64,000 nt of DNA, from positions 434,001 through 498,000 of the forward strand of contig JALIZF010001830.1 of assembly GCA_029948255.1 (NCBI GenBank), read 5' to 3'. Shown piece by piece: positions 1-10,700 of this stretch. Each line of letters starts with the position of its first letter. Position 1 is the stretch's first letter. The translations under genes were made by a program, and so were the position numbers. The notes under the pieces are model-generated. The model did not search any database and was not told the origin of the DNA. It was given only the letters and a program-made list of their open reading frames with translations. Source of the DNA: Telmatactis stephensoni. Lineage: Eukaryota; Cnidaria; Anthozoa; Actiniaria; Isophelliidae.

Positions 1-295
1 TTACTAAGCTAATAGACACTAGTAGACTCTGCACCCATTGTTTTCTTTTGTTGCAATACAACTATTAGACACTATTAAACACTGACTATTATATATTAAT
101 TGTTTCACAGTCCGATGAAAATCACTCTACACAAAGGAAAACAAAAACCACTAGATACCTTGCTATTGTTATTTGCACGGTTCTGCTTCAGTGATATCAA
201 CTAGTTTGTACATAATAGTGCAATAAGACAATACCTATTAAGTTTTATTTCACGGATATATGGCGTGCACTCTATGATATTTTTTGACCACTTAC

Positions 296-404
296 TTGAC
301 TTTTTTACCATTTCTCAAATACTCAATGTTATGCACTGGGACTACTATAGTACTATGTGTTGTGTGCAGTTTTGCCGGTGGTGGATAGGTTGGTGGATCA
401 GAAA
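296..404 (-). CDS. Possible exon 5, Pro-rich linker
   Basis: A candidate acceptor (a run of T then AG) and a strong donor (CAA|GTAAGT) bound an open stretch rich in Pro and Thr (SDPPTYPPPAKLHTTHST). No domain is recognised. The exit phase is 2, unlike the preceding exons, so the call is tentative. Confidence 0.3.
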
Positions 405-3400
405 CTAAAAAAAAAATGCATAACAAGACTACGTTTAAATTTTTGTTAATACAATACAACGTAGGATACAGTAGGCTCAATTTTGGATTTAGAAGTTTGA
501 AAAGGGTACAACAAGCTCAAAGCAAGATAGCGGTTTATCTACAAAAAACTAATTTCTGAAAAATTATTTCATATTTAAAATTGGAAAATTCTTTGGAGAA
601 TACCAAAATAATTGCTTGAGTTACGGAGCAAAAGGCTATTCTCGGGATTCTGGTATGGTTGGAATAAAAAGAGAGAGAGAGAGAGGGGTGGGGGGGGGGG
701 GGGAGGGGGATGAGGAGTAAAATGTCATCATGCATCGGGGTTATATTCCATCAGACAATTCCTCTTTAGGAAAGCAGTGACACAAGTGCTGACTACCAGG
801 TACTTTTTCACAAATGTTTCTAATTTGTTCTCATGGAAAGGATTAGAAACGCTACTACTAACCTCAGTCAGTAAACTTGCATGATTTTCCTTTAAGTATC
901 CCTTTGTTCGGGATTTTTGTATCACTAAGTCTGTGTAATTAGGCAAATAAATAATCAATCGATTGATTGTACTTACGGTCAATTTCCAACATTTTACTTG
1001 CTGGTGCTTCTATTCCGGCAGATCTGTTAATTCCAATACAAGTGTAGTTCCCAGCATGCCTTTCTCGTGATACTTTGGTTAATATGACACTTGAAGTGTC
1101 CCTTGTTTTTTTTCTTGGACCTTGAAACGCTTGTAGTATTCCCTCCTTTCCATTGAATTGCCACACGAAACGTGACCGCGGGAATGACTCTACGCTGCAC
1201 GTTATGTTAACAGTTTCGCCTTCTTTTACAGGATATTTCGAAAATGTGATGCTTACGGCAGAAATATCTGAAAGAAAACAAACGACGAAAATTAAAGGCC
1301 CGGACACAGGTTTAAGATCATCATCAGCAATTTATTCTGCAAAAATGCGCGCAACATTACAGGGGTGGACACATAGTACAACGATGTTGAAGGCAACGTA
1401 GAAAAAAGTTGCATAAATACATGTGACACGCAATTCAACTATAAGGTCCGGACATACACCTGCATGATAAAACTTCTTGCAACGTTGCGCATGCGCACAG
1501 CAAGATCTTTTGGGGGATGTCACACGATGCAATTCTTGTAACATTCCAGGCAAAGAGCCCGAGGGCGAAGCCAAGCTCGAACATGTCTGGTTTTTGAGAT
1601 TTGATTATTTACTTTCTTCATCCTGCATTCTATCAAAGGTTGTACATACAAACTGTATTTTAATACTAATAGTCACGAGAGGAAAACAACTTCATTACAA
1701 AAAAAACAATAACTTCATTACAAAAAAAAAGAACCAATCAAACAAAAATAAATAAATAAATAAATAAATAAACAAACAAATAAATAAATAAATAGATAAA
1801 TAAATAAATAAAATAAATAAATACAAACAAACAAAGAAACAAACAAATAAATAAATAAGAAACGAAAAACAAACATACAAACAAACAAATAAACAATAAC
1901 AACAATGAGAAAGTACTCCAGAGAGAAAAGCGTGACGAGTAAAATGCTACTATCATTGTTTAAAAATTATACTAAACTATTCGCACAGTATATAATCATT
2001 CTTTTGTATCTCGTGGACAACGTTTGTTTTGTACTTCACTTCGAATACTCACATTTTATCTGAACACTAAACTCCATGACATCTTCACCAGCGACATTTG
2101 TAGCAATACATTTGTATTTTCCAGCGTCATGTCTCGATGTTTTTTCGATGGTATAGGGATTTGGGATTTCCTTGCCATCTTTCATCCAAATGATATTAGG
2201 TGGTGGATATCCTGTGGCTTCACAGTCCAGTACAAGGGGATCACCCTCTTTTCTTTCAACTTTATGATCGGGGGCTTTTTTAATCACAGGTTTTACTGAA
2301 AAAGTATAAATACTAATCTGAAACTGGTTTATATGTAGGTTAAATGTTGTGCGCACACTTCGAGGTTCAGTCGCAGCAAGTAGAGGATCAGATCTTTCGT
2401 GCATGGGTTAGGTTTGCAATCGCTAAGCTAAGCTAACATAGAATTAGGGGAAAGGGGATCATTGTAGAGTTAGAAATTTGTTGAGCTTTCTATCAGTTCC
2501 AATTTCTACTGCTTTATGCGCGCTGCTCTCACTGTCCTCTGGCATCGAGAGCAATGGGTGTAGATTTATGCACAGCGTACCTGTGGGCTCTAGAGGAATG
2601 CCTTTTGCTCCTCGCTTTCTATAGTTCATGAAGAAAATCGAGTGCAGATCGAAATTAAGGCTTATCAAATGAGCTTTTCATACGCAAAGTGTGAAAGCGC
2701 AATAAGGAATAATAAATGTGAAAGACATATTGGAAGCACTTACTATTTGGCGATGTAGTAGGCAATGGTGTTCGAGGTAACACTGACGATGTAACGCTAT
2801 CTGTACTTAATGTCACGCTAGAAGGCTGGATTGTTGTCACGATAGGCGGCGATACCACAGTTGTACTAGGACGTATCAGTTCAGTAGTAGACAAAGTCTG
2901 CGGACTTGGAATAGACGTCGTGGACGAGTTCCTAAGTATATCAACTGTGGATGTCGTTACGGAAGTGGTACTTGGCGAAGGTGAAAATGTTATTTTTCGG
3001 GTAGGCGTTGCAGCAATGCTTGTAGATTGAATGATAAGTGTGGTGCTAATTTGTACAGATGTGACACTTGCATCAGTTTCAACGGATGTGACACTCGCAT
3101 TAGTTTCAACGGATGTCACGCTTGCACCAGGTTGAATGGATGTCACGCTTTCACCAGGTTGAATGGATGTCACGCTTTCACCAGGTTGAATGGATGTCAC
3201 GCTTTCACCAGGTTGAATGGATGTCACGCTTTCAGCCATCCGAATAGATGTCACATGCACGCTAGCACTAGATTGAATTGATGTCACGCTTGCACTGAAA
3301 TGGATGGATGTCACGCTTTCACTAACTCGTGTGGGTGTGACACTTGGGGAAACTTGAACATCCGCCGTGACCGACGGTGAAGCAAATGTTCCTGTTGTGG

Positions 3401-4345
3401 TGACCATTGCAATTTGTGAAGTTGTAACTGAGTTAAGGATCGTTTCTAGCGAGGAAGTATCGGCGTAGGAGGATGTATGTGAAGAGGAAATCGAGGAAGA
3501 AACCAAATTTATCACGTGGGATGATGTCATAGAATCAGTGGTGACATCACTGGGTGAGGATTTCAGTATCGTTGTTATTGCACTGGAGGTTGCTGAAAAG
3601 TAAAAACACGTTATATGAATAAAATATAAAACGATATATTGAACTTCTGGTTTATAGGCCTTTGAAAGTAGAAAGAATGTAATCAGGAATCAATGAATCA
3701 CTAGAAACATGTTCCGTATCAGAAAAAAGAAAGCGAGAGAACGGAAAGAAAAATGTTAAAAAATATATAATTTAGTTTCCATAAAGGATTGTAGTTTCCT
3801 ATATCGAAGAAAGTACTATTTAAAGCACATTTTAGCGATATCACAAATAGTTCAGTCTCTGAAGTGATCAAAAACAATTAACGACATTTGAAACGATCGA
3901 TCACCTTTTGGCTAATATCAGCAAAACATTACAAAACACAACAAAAAATAAACAAGTTCTTCTTTCGCTCTATAGGACACTAAATATGATAGGAAAATGC
4001 AACAAATGTTATCTTAATGATTTGAGTGACCCACGAACAACGATCACTTTGAAATGTTGTCAAGTCTCATTTAACCTTCTCAAAATATCGACCTCTTATA
4101 CAAGACTATAACTAGTCTACACCACACACCAATAATTATATAACATATTTATACTCCTAATAGGGAACTCGACCAGATTTTAACTAGGAAAACCTTAGCT
4201 CATAGTCGTAAATTTCCTTTAAAGAAATATGAATTCAGTGTTGCATGAGGGACTTACCGTTCATTGACCCGGTTTCTTGTGCTTCAGATAACTGGCCTGC
4301 TGAAGTCCACAAAACCAAAATTCCAAAGAAGAAAATCGACTCCAT
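296..4345 (-). CDS. Ig-domain protein with signal peptide and Ser/Thr-rich stalk (5' part, runs off left edge)
   Basis: Predicted exons in transcript order: 4258-4345 (signal peptide), 2744-3592 (Ser/Thr-rich), 2053-2295 (Ig), 977-1267 (Ig), and possibly 296-404. The first four are bounded by AG/GT signals and all junctions are phase 1. The start ATG at 4345 opens a hydrophobic leader (MESIFFFGILVLWTSAGQLS). The Ser/Thr-rich segment (283 codons) resembles a mucin-like extracellular spacer, probably O-glycosylated. The two Ig domains show the Cys...Trp...D/H-A-G-x-Y-x-C pattern. The gene lies 3.3 kb downstream of the phosphatase gene in the same orientation and shares its exon phase, so it may be a related receptor. 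The 3' part, including any TM or cytoplasmic domain, is outside the window. Product class is fairly sure; function is unknown. Confidence 0.7.
977..1267 (-). CDS. Exon 4, Ig domain
   Basis: 291 nt, acceptor TTTCAG, donor C|GTAAGT, phase 1-1. It shows NITCSVESFP, FVWQFNGKEG and ERHAGNYTCIGIN, so both Cys and the core Trp are present. Confidence 0.75.
1738..1895. repeat. (AAAT/AAAC)n simple repeat
   Basis: About 160 bp of interrupted tetranucleotide repeat on the plus strand, in an intron of the left gene. Open frames through it are low-complexity artefacts. Confidence 0.9.
2053..2295 (-). CDS. Exon 3, Ig domain (I-set-like)
   Basis: 243 nt, phase 1-1. The translation shows an LDCEATGYPPP Cys strand, IIWMKDGKEI with the core Trp, and HDAGKYKCIATN with the second Cys. 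It is the short I-set form, with a compact C'-D-E region. Confidence 0.75.
2744..3592 (-). CDS. Exon 2, Ser/Thr-rich mucin-like region
   Basis: 849 nt (283 codons), acceptor TTTTCAG, donor A|GTAAGT, phase 1-1. The composition is dominated by Ser, Thr, Val and Pro, with almost no charged residues. A 9-residue repeat of the type SVTSIQPGE is encoded by a 27-bp tandem repeat near 3105-3240, and related degenerate copies extend to about 3340. There is no recognisable fold; it is best read as an extended O-glycosylated stalk. Confidence 0.65.
3105..3240. repeat. 27-bp coding minisatellite
   Basis: Units of the type ggatgtcacgctttcaccag plus 7 bp recur about four times almost exactly, with diverged copies on both sides. 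The repeat lies inside the Ser/Thr-rich exon and keeps its frame (9 residues per unit). Confidence 0.85.
4258..4345 (-). CDS. Exon 1, signal peptide
   Basis: 88 nt from ATG to the donor G|GTAAGT, ending in phase 1. It encodes a Met, a short polar start, a hydrophobic core (IFFFGILVLW) and small residues before the likely cleavage site. A 10-bp repeat (atccaaatat, about 3.5 copies) sits directly upstream of the ATG. Confidence 0.7.
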
Positions 4346-5329
4346 CGAACAAATATCCAAATATCCAAATATCCAAATATCCCAATAAAACGAGCTTAAC
4401 TCAACATAGCTTTGTCCTCATTATATCAGTTGAACGAAACTGAAATAGTCAGCGTCATAATACAATACAAATAAAACGAAACTCTTCTAGACAGAGGACA
4501 TTGTCAGCTGAAAGAAATAGGCTATTTCCACGGTCCGTTTCAGCGAATGAGGTCTCTGAGTCGATGACTGTTGTTTGCGTGTAAGGGAAGTGGTTTACGA
4601 AGAAGAATTTCTAGATCTTCCCAGCACGCTGAGCCAAAGCGCTTACATGTACATACAGAGTCTGAGGTACTTAGCCGTCTCCGATTACGCCTAAAACAGT
4701 GCTAAATATAAGTCAAACTTTTTGACTTGAATATGGCCAAAAAAGTCGACACAAATGATTGGCGGTATATGATATTAAAAAATGGAACCAGAATGAAGTT
4801 CGATTAATTTCAGCATACAATTTTAATATTCAATTCACATCTTTTTAGTTCAAGTAAGGCCTGAGTACTTGTTTTCGCAGCTGTTGAGATGAACTCATCT
4901 GAGTTTTCCGGAAAGGAAAATAATGAAACTGAATAGCCTGTCATTGACAACTCACACTTGAGCAAACCGTGCAAATATAGTCTAGTTAAGTTTGACGGGC
5001 CAGCTTCAGTCAAATAGAACATTTGATTGGCCTACAAAATGCCTGTCAAAACATAATGAAATATATGAGCTATTAGTTCATTTTGATTGGCTCAAAGAAA
5101 GGATCCAGAGCGAAATTGTAATTGTTTGACGTCATTAAAACTAGCTACCGTAATTATGATTTCAATCAAACAACACAGATGTCTTCAACGCTCCGTCAAG
5201 TTATTTTTTGCCTTTTACTTTCATGTAGCCAGACCACCCGTCATGAGGCCTTCCGGGAAGTAGAATAATGAATAATAATCGTCACGCGATCTTCTACAGC
5301 TTACCCAACTGCGGAAAGCATACACCATT

Positions 5330-5890
5330 CAAAACAAACAAACAAACAACAACAAGCAAACGAAACCAAACAAGCAACAAACAAGCAAACAAAACAAACA
5401 GAAGCAAACAAACAAACAAGCAAACAAACAAGCAAACCAGCCAAGCAACCAAACAAGCAAGCAAACAAAAACAAACAAACAAACAAACAAACAACAAACA
5501 ACACAAACAAACAAGCAACAAACACACAAACAAACAAGCAAACAAAACAAGCAAGCAACAAACAGCAAACAAACCAAACAAGCAACAGCAACCAAACAAG
5601 AAAGAAAAAGAAACAAACAAACAAGCAAGCAAAGCAAGCAAACAAACACGCAAACAAACAAGCAAACAAACAAAACAAAGAAAGAAAGAAAGAAACAAGC
5701 AAGCAAACAAGCAAGCAAACAAACAAGCAAACAAACACGCAAACAAACACGCAAACAAACAAGCAAGCAAGCAAACGTAACAAACAAACAAGCCGAAACA
5801 AACAAACAAACAAGCAAACAAGCAAACAAACAAACAAACAAGCAAGCAAGCAAATAACTAACCAACCAAACACAAACAAACAAACAACTA
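5330..5890. repeat. Long (CAAA/CAAG)n low-complexity tract
   Basis: About 560 bp built from caaa, caag and cacg units on the plus strand, between the phosphatase 3' end and the next gene. All six frames are open for long stretches only because of composition. Confidence 0.9.
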
Positions 5891-6534
5891 AAAAAACTTT
5901 TCTTTATTTTGTATATGCGTCTTGCATGTTGTGTACAATTTGTCTATATTTTTGAAATTATTGTCTGTGTAGTCGTGCGGTACCCCAGAAGCTTATTTGC
6001 GAGGGCTGGCACTACCAACTGGGATTAAATTTTTAGTTGAATAATCTGCATACATTTGAACCTAAATAAATTATTTATATTTAATATTGTACCAATGATC
6101 TATTTTTAATGTTTCATATAGCTCTGCATTATTCGTTTGCCTATATTTTCCCACTTCTTGGGGAATACCTTTTGGTTTCATACGAGAGTATTCTTCTTTG
6201 AGATTGTAGCTGGGAAAACATTGAAATAAGCGAATAAGGCCTAGAATTGTGATTTGTTATATAAGTAGTTTATCAAAACGAATACAAAAATACATATTAG
6301 GAAAAATACGAATAATTTTTGGTCTATTTTGTCTTGCATGCATGTGAGCGAAATAATGAAGAATTCAAAATATTGTTGGAATATTGTATATGATACAAAG
6401 CTGAGACTAGGCTAAGCGAATATATAATTCAGTGTGTGATTCAATGTGCGATTTCTTCCCGAGCTAAGAACATCACGGGACAAATTGAACGTGATTTTTG
6501 GAAAGAAGACTGGAACAAGAATGCATTTACACTT

Positions 6535-6735
6535 AGGCACCGATTACATGACGATTTTCAGCCCGGTCAGATTTCCTCATAGATCGGTACAAAGCTTGGT
6601 AGTATTTTAGGAGCTGGGGGAGGAGGACGAGTTGTACTTGCTAAAGAGAAAGAATCTCGGGCTGATTTTTGTCTAAAATCGCGATAAACTTTCATTTTCC
6701 TCGCCGGGCTGAAAGTCGTCATGTAATCGGGGCCT
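6535..6735. mobile_element. MITE-like foldback
   Basis: About 200 bp with terminal inverted repeats near 30 bp: ggcaccgattacatgacgat on the left is mirrored by atgtaatcggggcc on the right, and cagcccgg mirrors ccgggctg. There is no open frame. Confidence 0.7.
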
Positions 6736-7640
6736 TAGTTGGCTGTTTTCTGGAAGCCGCCTTTCTGTCACGTGACTCGTTAAGTGACGCACTTAGCCAG
6801 GACGAAATCGCTATTGTAAACACACCTTAAGAAATCGAATCATTTCATACATAGGGCATTTGTTAAAGCATTTTTGTTTCCATAGAAATTAAAACCGTCC
6901 TAGGATATAATGTATATTATGTATGTTACGAAATGTATTTTAAGTAATACGGTACGAACAATAATGTTTAACCGATAAAAAATATTGATTAAATAGTACC
7001 AGAAGAATAGTACTAATTAGCAGTAGAATATAAATGCTACAGTGAGATCACGATATGACGGTCCATGTTTCGCCACTGGAAAATGTTTACCTCGTTAGGC
7101 TTAGTCACTACTGTTTCACGGGTTTATTGTCTGTAATCTAATGTGATTTAAATACTAAGAATCCAAAGTGGTCCGCGTACAGATCCCTGTGGAATACCTT
7201 AATATATACACCTGTTTCAAAAAAGGTTGTTGGACGAAAGTTCAACTACCTAGACCGAAAAGGAGTATGGGTAGATGCAAATAATCGTTTACCTTTCGGC
7301 TTTGGTCTTGATTTTTAACAACTGTGAATGAAAAGTTTTGGTGTGTAAAGGCAAAGCAAGCTATAATTGTCGTCTGTGTTTTTATGTGTTTTAAAGTAAT
7401 TTTTACCCATACTCCCTTTTGGGCGAGTCGCTCGGGCTTGAGGTCTTTTGTTGGACGTTTTTGAAATAGGTGTATGCAGTAGTTAGGGACTGAAATAAAT
7501 ACCGCGCAGTACGCGGAAACTACCATGACTATCAAATGTAAAGAAGAGTTTTAGAAGTATGCATGATAAGAACAATGCATCTGTAGACTTCGGTACTTGC
7601 TGACCAGTGTAGGTATATCGCCAGGAAATGAGTGGATGAT

Positions 7641-7715
7641 TCAGTCAAAGTTGTTGTAGGGATCAAATGAGTCCAGATATTCACCAAGAGTTTGATAACA
7701 GAATTCGTACTGGTC
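7641..7715 (-). CDS. PTP D2 last exon and stop
   Basis: 75 nt from acceptor ATTTCAG to TGA. Encodes [20 protein letters not shown] then NNFD and stop, the normal short tail after D2. Confidence 0.85.
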   Translation of the reverse strand, partial: DQYEFCYQTLGEYLDSFDPYNNFD

Positions 7716-10700
7716 CTGAAATGAGAACATCACTGTTTATTAAACATACGGACCCTATGTTGAGTTATTTCTTGTAACTGTTTGTCAGCTTTGGTAATCT
7801 TTTTCTCTTTAAAAGGTTGATTAGTACACTTGCCTGGGACACTTCTCTCCTTCAAATCGCTGATTTCGTCCTTGCTCCCTCACAAGTTACTTCCCTCCCC
7901 CTTCCTTTCCCCTTCCTTAACTCCTTCATTCTTCCCTTTCTTCCTCTATCTCTACTTTCCTTCATTTGTCTATCTGTCATATATTCTTATGATTTGACTG
8001 TTTCCGTCTGTCGGTCTGTGTCTATATCTGTTTTTATCTGTCTGTCAATATACTTACACTTGCATTCGTTTATTCACGTCTTTGTATCTAAATACTTTTA
8101 CTCTCTGTCTATCTGTCTGTCTGTGTATCTATGTATGTCTTATCTACCTATATGTCTGTCTATATCCTCTTATTGTCTGTCTGTCTGTCTGCCTACCTAT
8201 ATCTGCCTGCGTCTGTCTATATACTTTTACTGTATGTCTGTGTATATCTGTCAGTCAATAGTACTACTGATCATGTCGATACCACTATGTAATTCATACC
8301 TTAGTTTGTACCATAGCTGGTCTTTGTTCTCTAAGTTGTTTACAGTCTGGAAAACGTCCACAACAGCCTCGGCCTTTAGTCTTTTCTATCAGAGAACTAA
8401 CAGCACAGAATACACCAGTTCGACCAACACCGGCACTAAGAAAGGGAAAAAAACAGAGAAATAAATACAAAAAATGTGCGTCAAAACTGGCTGTCGTTAA
8501 GGTGGAGTGGGGAGGTGTATGGACGTTGTCTGGACAAAGCAATTTAGCAAATGTGTTTAAAGCAGGATTTTAAAAAGAAGCGCCGACATTTTCACTGGTC
8601 TTAAACGCCCGCCAACCTTAGTATTCTGAAATGAGAGCTCATGCAATATATTTTACGTTAATTGGTAAGTGTTGGCTACTTCAAATTTTTGGCTGTCATC
8701 TCTACAGTAGTCTCCGTCGCAGCCGTTATTAGTCTAGCTCCCATTTCCCTACGGTCCACTTCCGCCATCCACTAGTGGCTGGCGGGAGTGGACCACAGGG
8801 GAATGGGAGCTAGACTAATAACGGCTGCGAAGAAGACTAACTCTATAGAGAACACTGGTATGATGTTAAATCACTAAAGCCAATAGTTTTATGTATAGGA
8901 TTGAACCTCGCCCCGTACAGACCTCTTTAATATGGACACAATTAATAGTTAAGGTAATTCCTCTGTTTTGCACCGCGCACGCCTACTGCGCATGGTTCAA
9001 AAAGCATAAATCGCGACTTTACGAGCATTTTCTTTCAAGGTATAATCAAAAAGGATACAAAACTCGATTTTGGAAATTTTTCTAATCTTTGGTGCGATAA
9101 AAAGCAAGTTTTGCGAAACTCGCCCCATTCCCTTCTCGAAAAAGTGCCGTTTTTAGCTCTATTATGATGATGTTTTACAAAATATCTCGCAAACGAGCAC
9201 CGTGACCCCCATTTCTTATTTTAAAACTTGCATTCACGCAATGATTTACACAACATATTTGAAAATTAAGAAAATCTATCGATAGGAACATGGAAACTTT
9301 GACGCTTTTTTGTGTATATTTGAGCCCTAGAATGCCAAAAATCGAACATTTCGGGGGTATGTTGCTCTCTAAATGATGCAAAAAATGTTCCAATGAAATG
9401 CGTTATCGAAGTTGAAATAAGCTTTCTTGCGAGATATTTTACTATTTTACCTGTTTCTACTACAATACTGCTAACTCTGAGTTTTGGAGTCTTTTTCTGA
9501 GACCAGATAGACATATCAACGAATTAGCTGGAAAACATCGAACGTTCGCGCAAAATCGCTAAAATACCCTTGTCTATCAAGCCAAATATTTCCTAAACAA
9601 GTACCGTGACCCCCTCTTTTTTTGTTAGTTACGAGATAAGTAACTCAAAACCTACAAAATATCAAATTTTAAGCGATTTCTATCGGTAGGATCTATTACA
9701 GAGGAATTACCTTAATAGCTAGTTAATAAGTGACTAATAAATCGTAGTTTTAAAAGAAAGATTGAGGTTTACCTGCAATGTACAGTTATCAAAGGACTCC
9801 CACATCGTTGTTGCCATTTTTGTACTTGTCCAATGAGATCGGTGAGACCAGCACTCGAGTCAGGTGAGCCTACATCGGGCCAGGCTGTGAAATGATACTG
9901 TCTGACGACCCTTGATGCACTTTCCTAAGGTAACACATGCCTTATATTAGAGTGCTTACAATATATCCGTGAAAAAGTTAGCGAACTAAATTGTACTGAA
10001 TAGCGCGAAATCCTTTGTTTTCTATTGTTTAATTAGTGCAATTTCTTGCAAAGTTTTCACGGATATATTGTAAGCACTCTAGTATTGAAAGGATTAATGC
10101 AATGAAACCAAAGAAGTCATGGCTACGCCTTTCTTAAAAGTGCGGTAATAATGAAGGTAACGTTTCATAGAAGATTGTTGCGCTGCAAGTTGTAACAGTC
10201 GTGAGCTCGACTTTCTCAAAAAGGCGGTAATACGGTCAACAATCATGAAATGCATCGCGCGCAAACAAATTTTTCTTGCTACACGGATTAGAACCAAAGA
10301 AGCCGTGGCCACGACTTTTCCAAATGTGCGGTTATACAGGTAACAATCGTGGACCGCATCGCGAACAACTATTGGTCGAATTACCAATCTAATTGCTACA
10401 CGAATCAGAACCCTCTTTACTCTTTGTAAACTGAAAATTCCTCCCGCGCGAAGTGATATAGCCTGATTATCAGACAGTCGGAGATCGTTCGTTACATTTC
10501 CTTGTACCATCTGTCGAGGTGGTACAGATCGTCGGTGAAATAGAGTCGTTTTCGTACGAGTGGGAACACTGTACGGTTACGATACGATACGGTTACGGCA
10601 TGAATTTTGAATGTTTTTATAGACATTACGGCACTGACACGGTCACGGTACGGCGCGGTAAGTTTCCCACTCATACGAAAACCACTCTAAACATATGAAT

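Larger units (their letters stand above)
4346..7640. other. Intergenic region between the two minus-strand genes
   Basis: No coding exon is recognised. It contains a CAAA tract (5330-5890) and a foldback element (6535-6735). The phosphatase 3' UTR should extend leftwards from 7640; the nearest poly(A)-like TTTATT (minus AATAAA) I see is near 7117. Confidence 0.5.

Noticed and set aside
1695..1956. Minus-strand Tyr/Leu/Phe-rich frames resembling membrane proteins
   Set aside because: Translation of the AAAT/AAAC simple repeat.
5268..5883. Long open frames on both strands (170-192 codons, Lys/Gln/Asn- or Leu/Cys/Val-rich)
   Set aside because: They follow from the CAAA/CAAG simple repeat, which lacks stops in several frames at once; no domain and no splice context.
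7242..7535. 97-codon minus frame downstream of the phosphatase stop
   Set aside because: No family resemblance; it lies where the 3' UTR is expected and has no splice link.
7817..8464. 215-codon plus-strand frame with many hydrophobic and Ser/Tyr/Cys residues
   Set aside because: It lies over a TCTG/TCTA tract and is antisense to the D2 P-loop exon.
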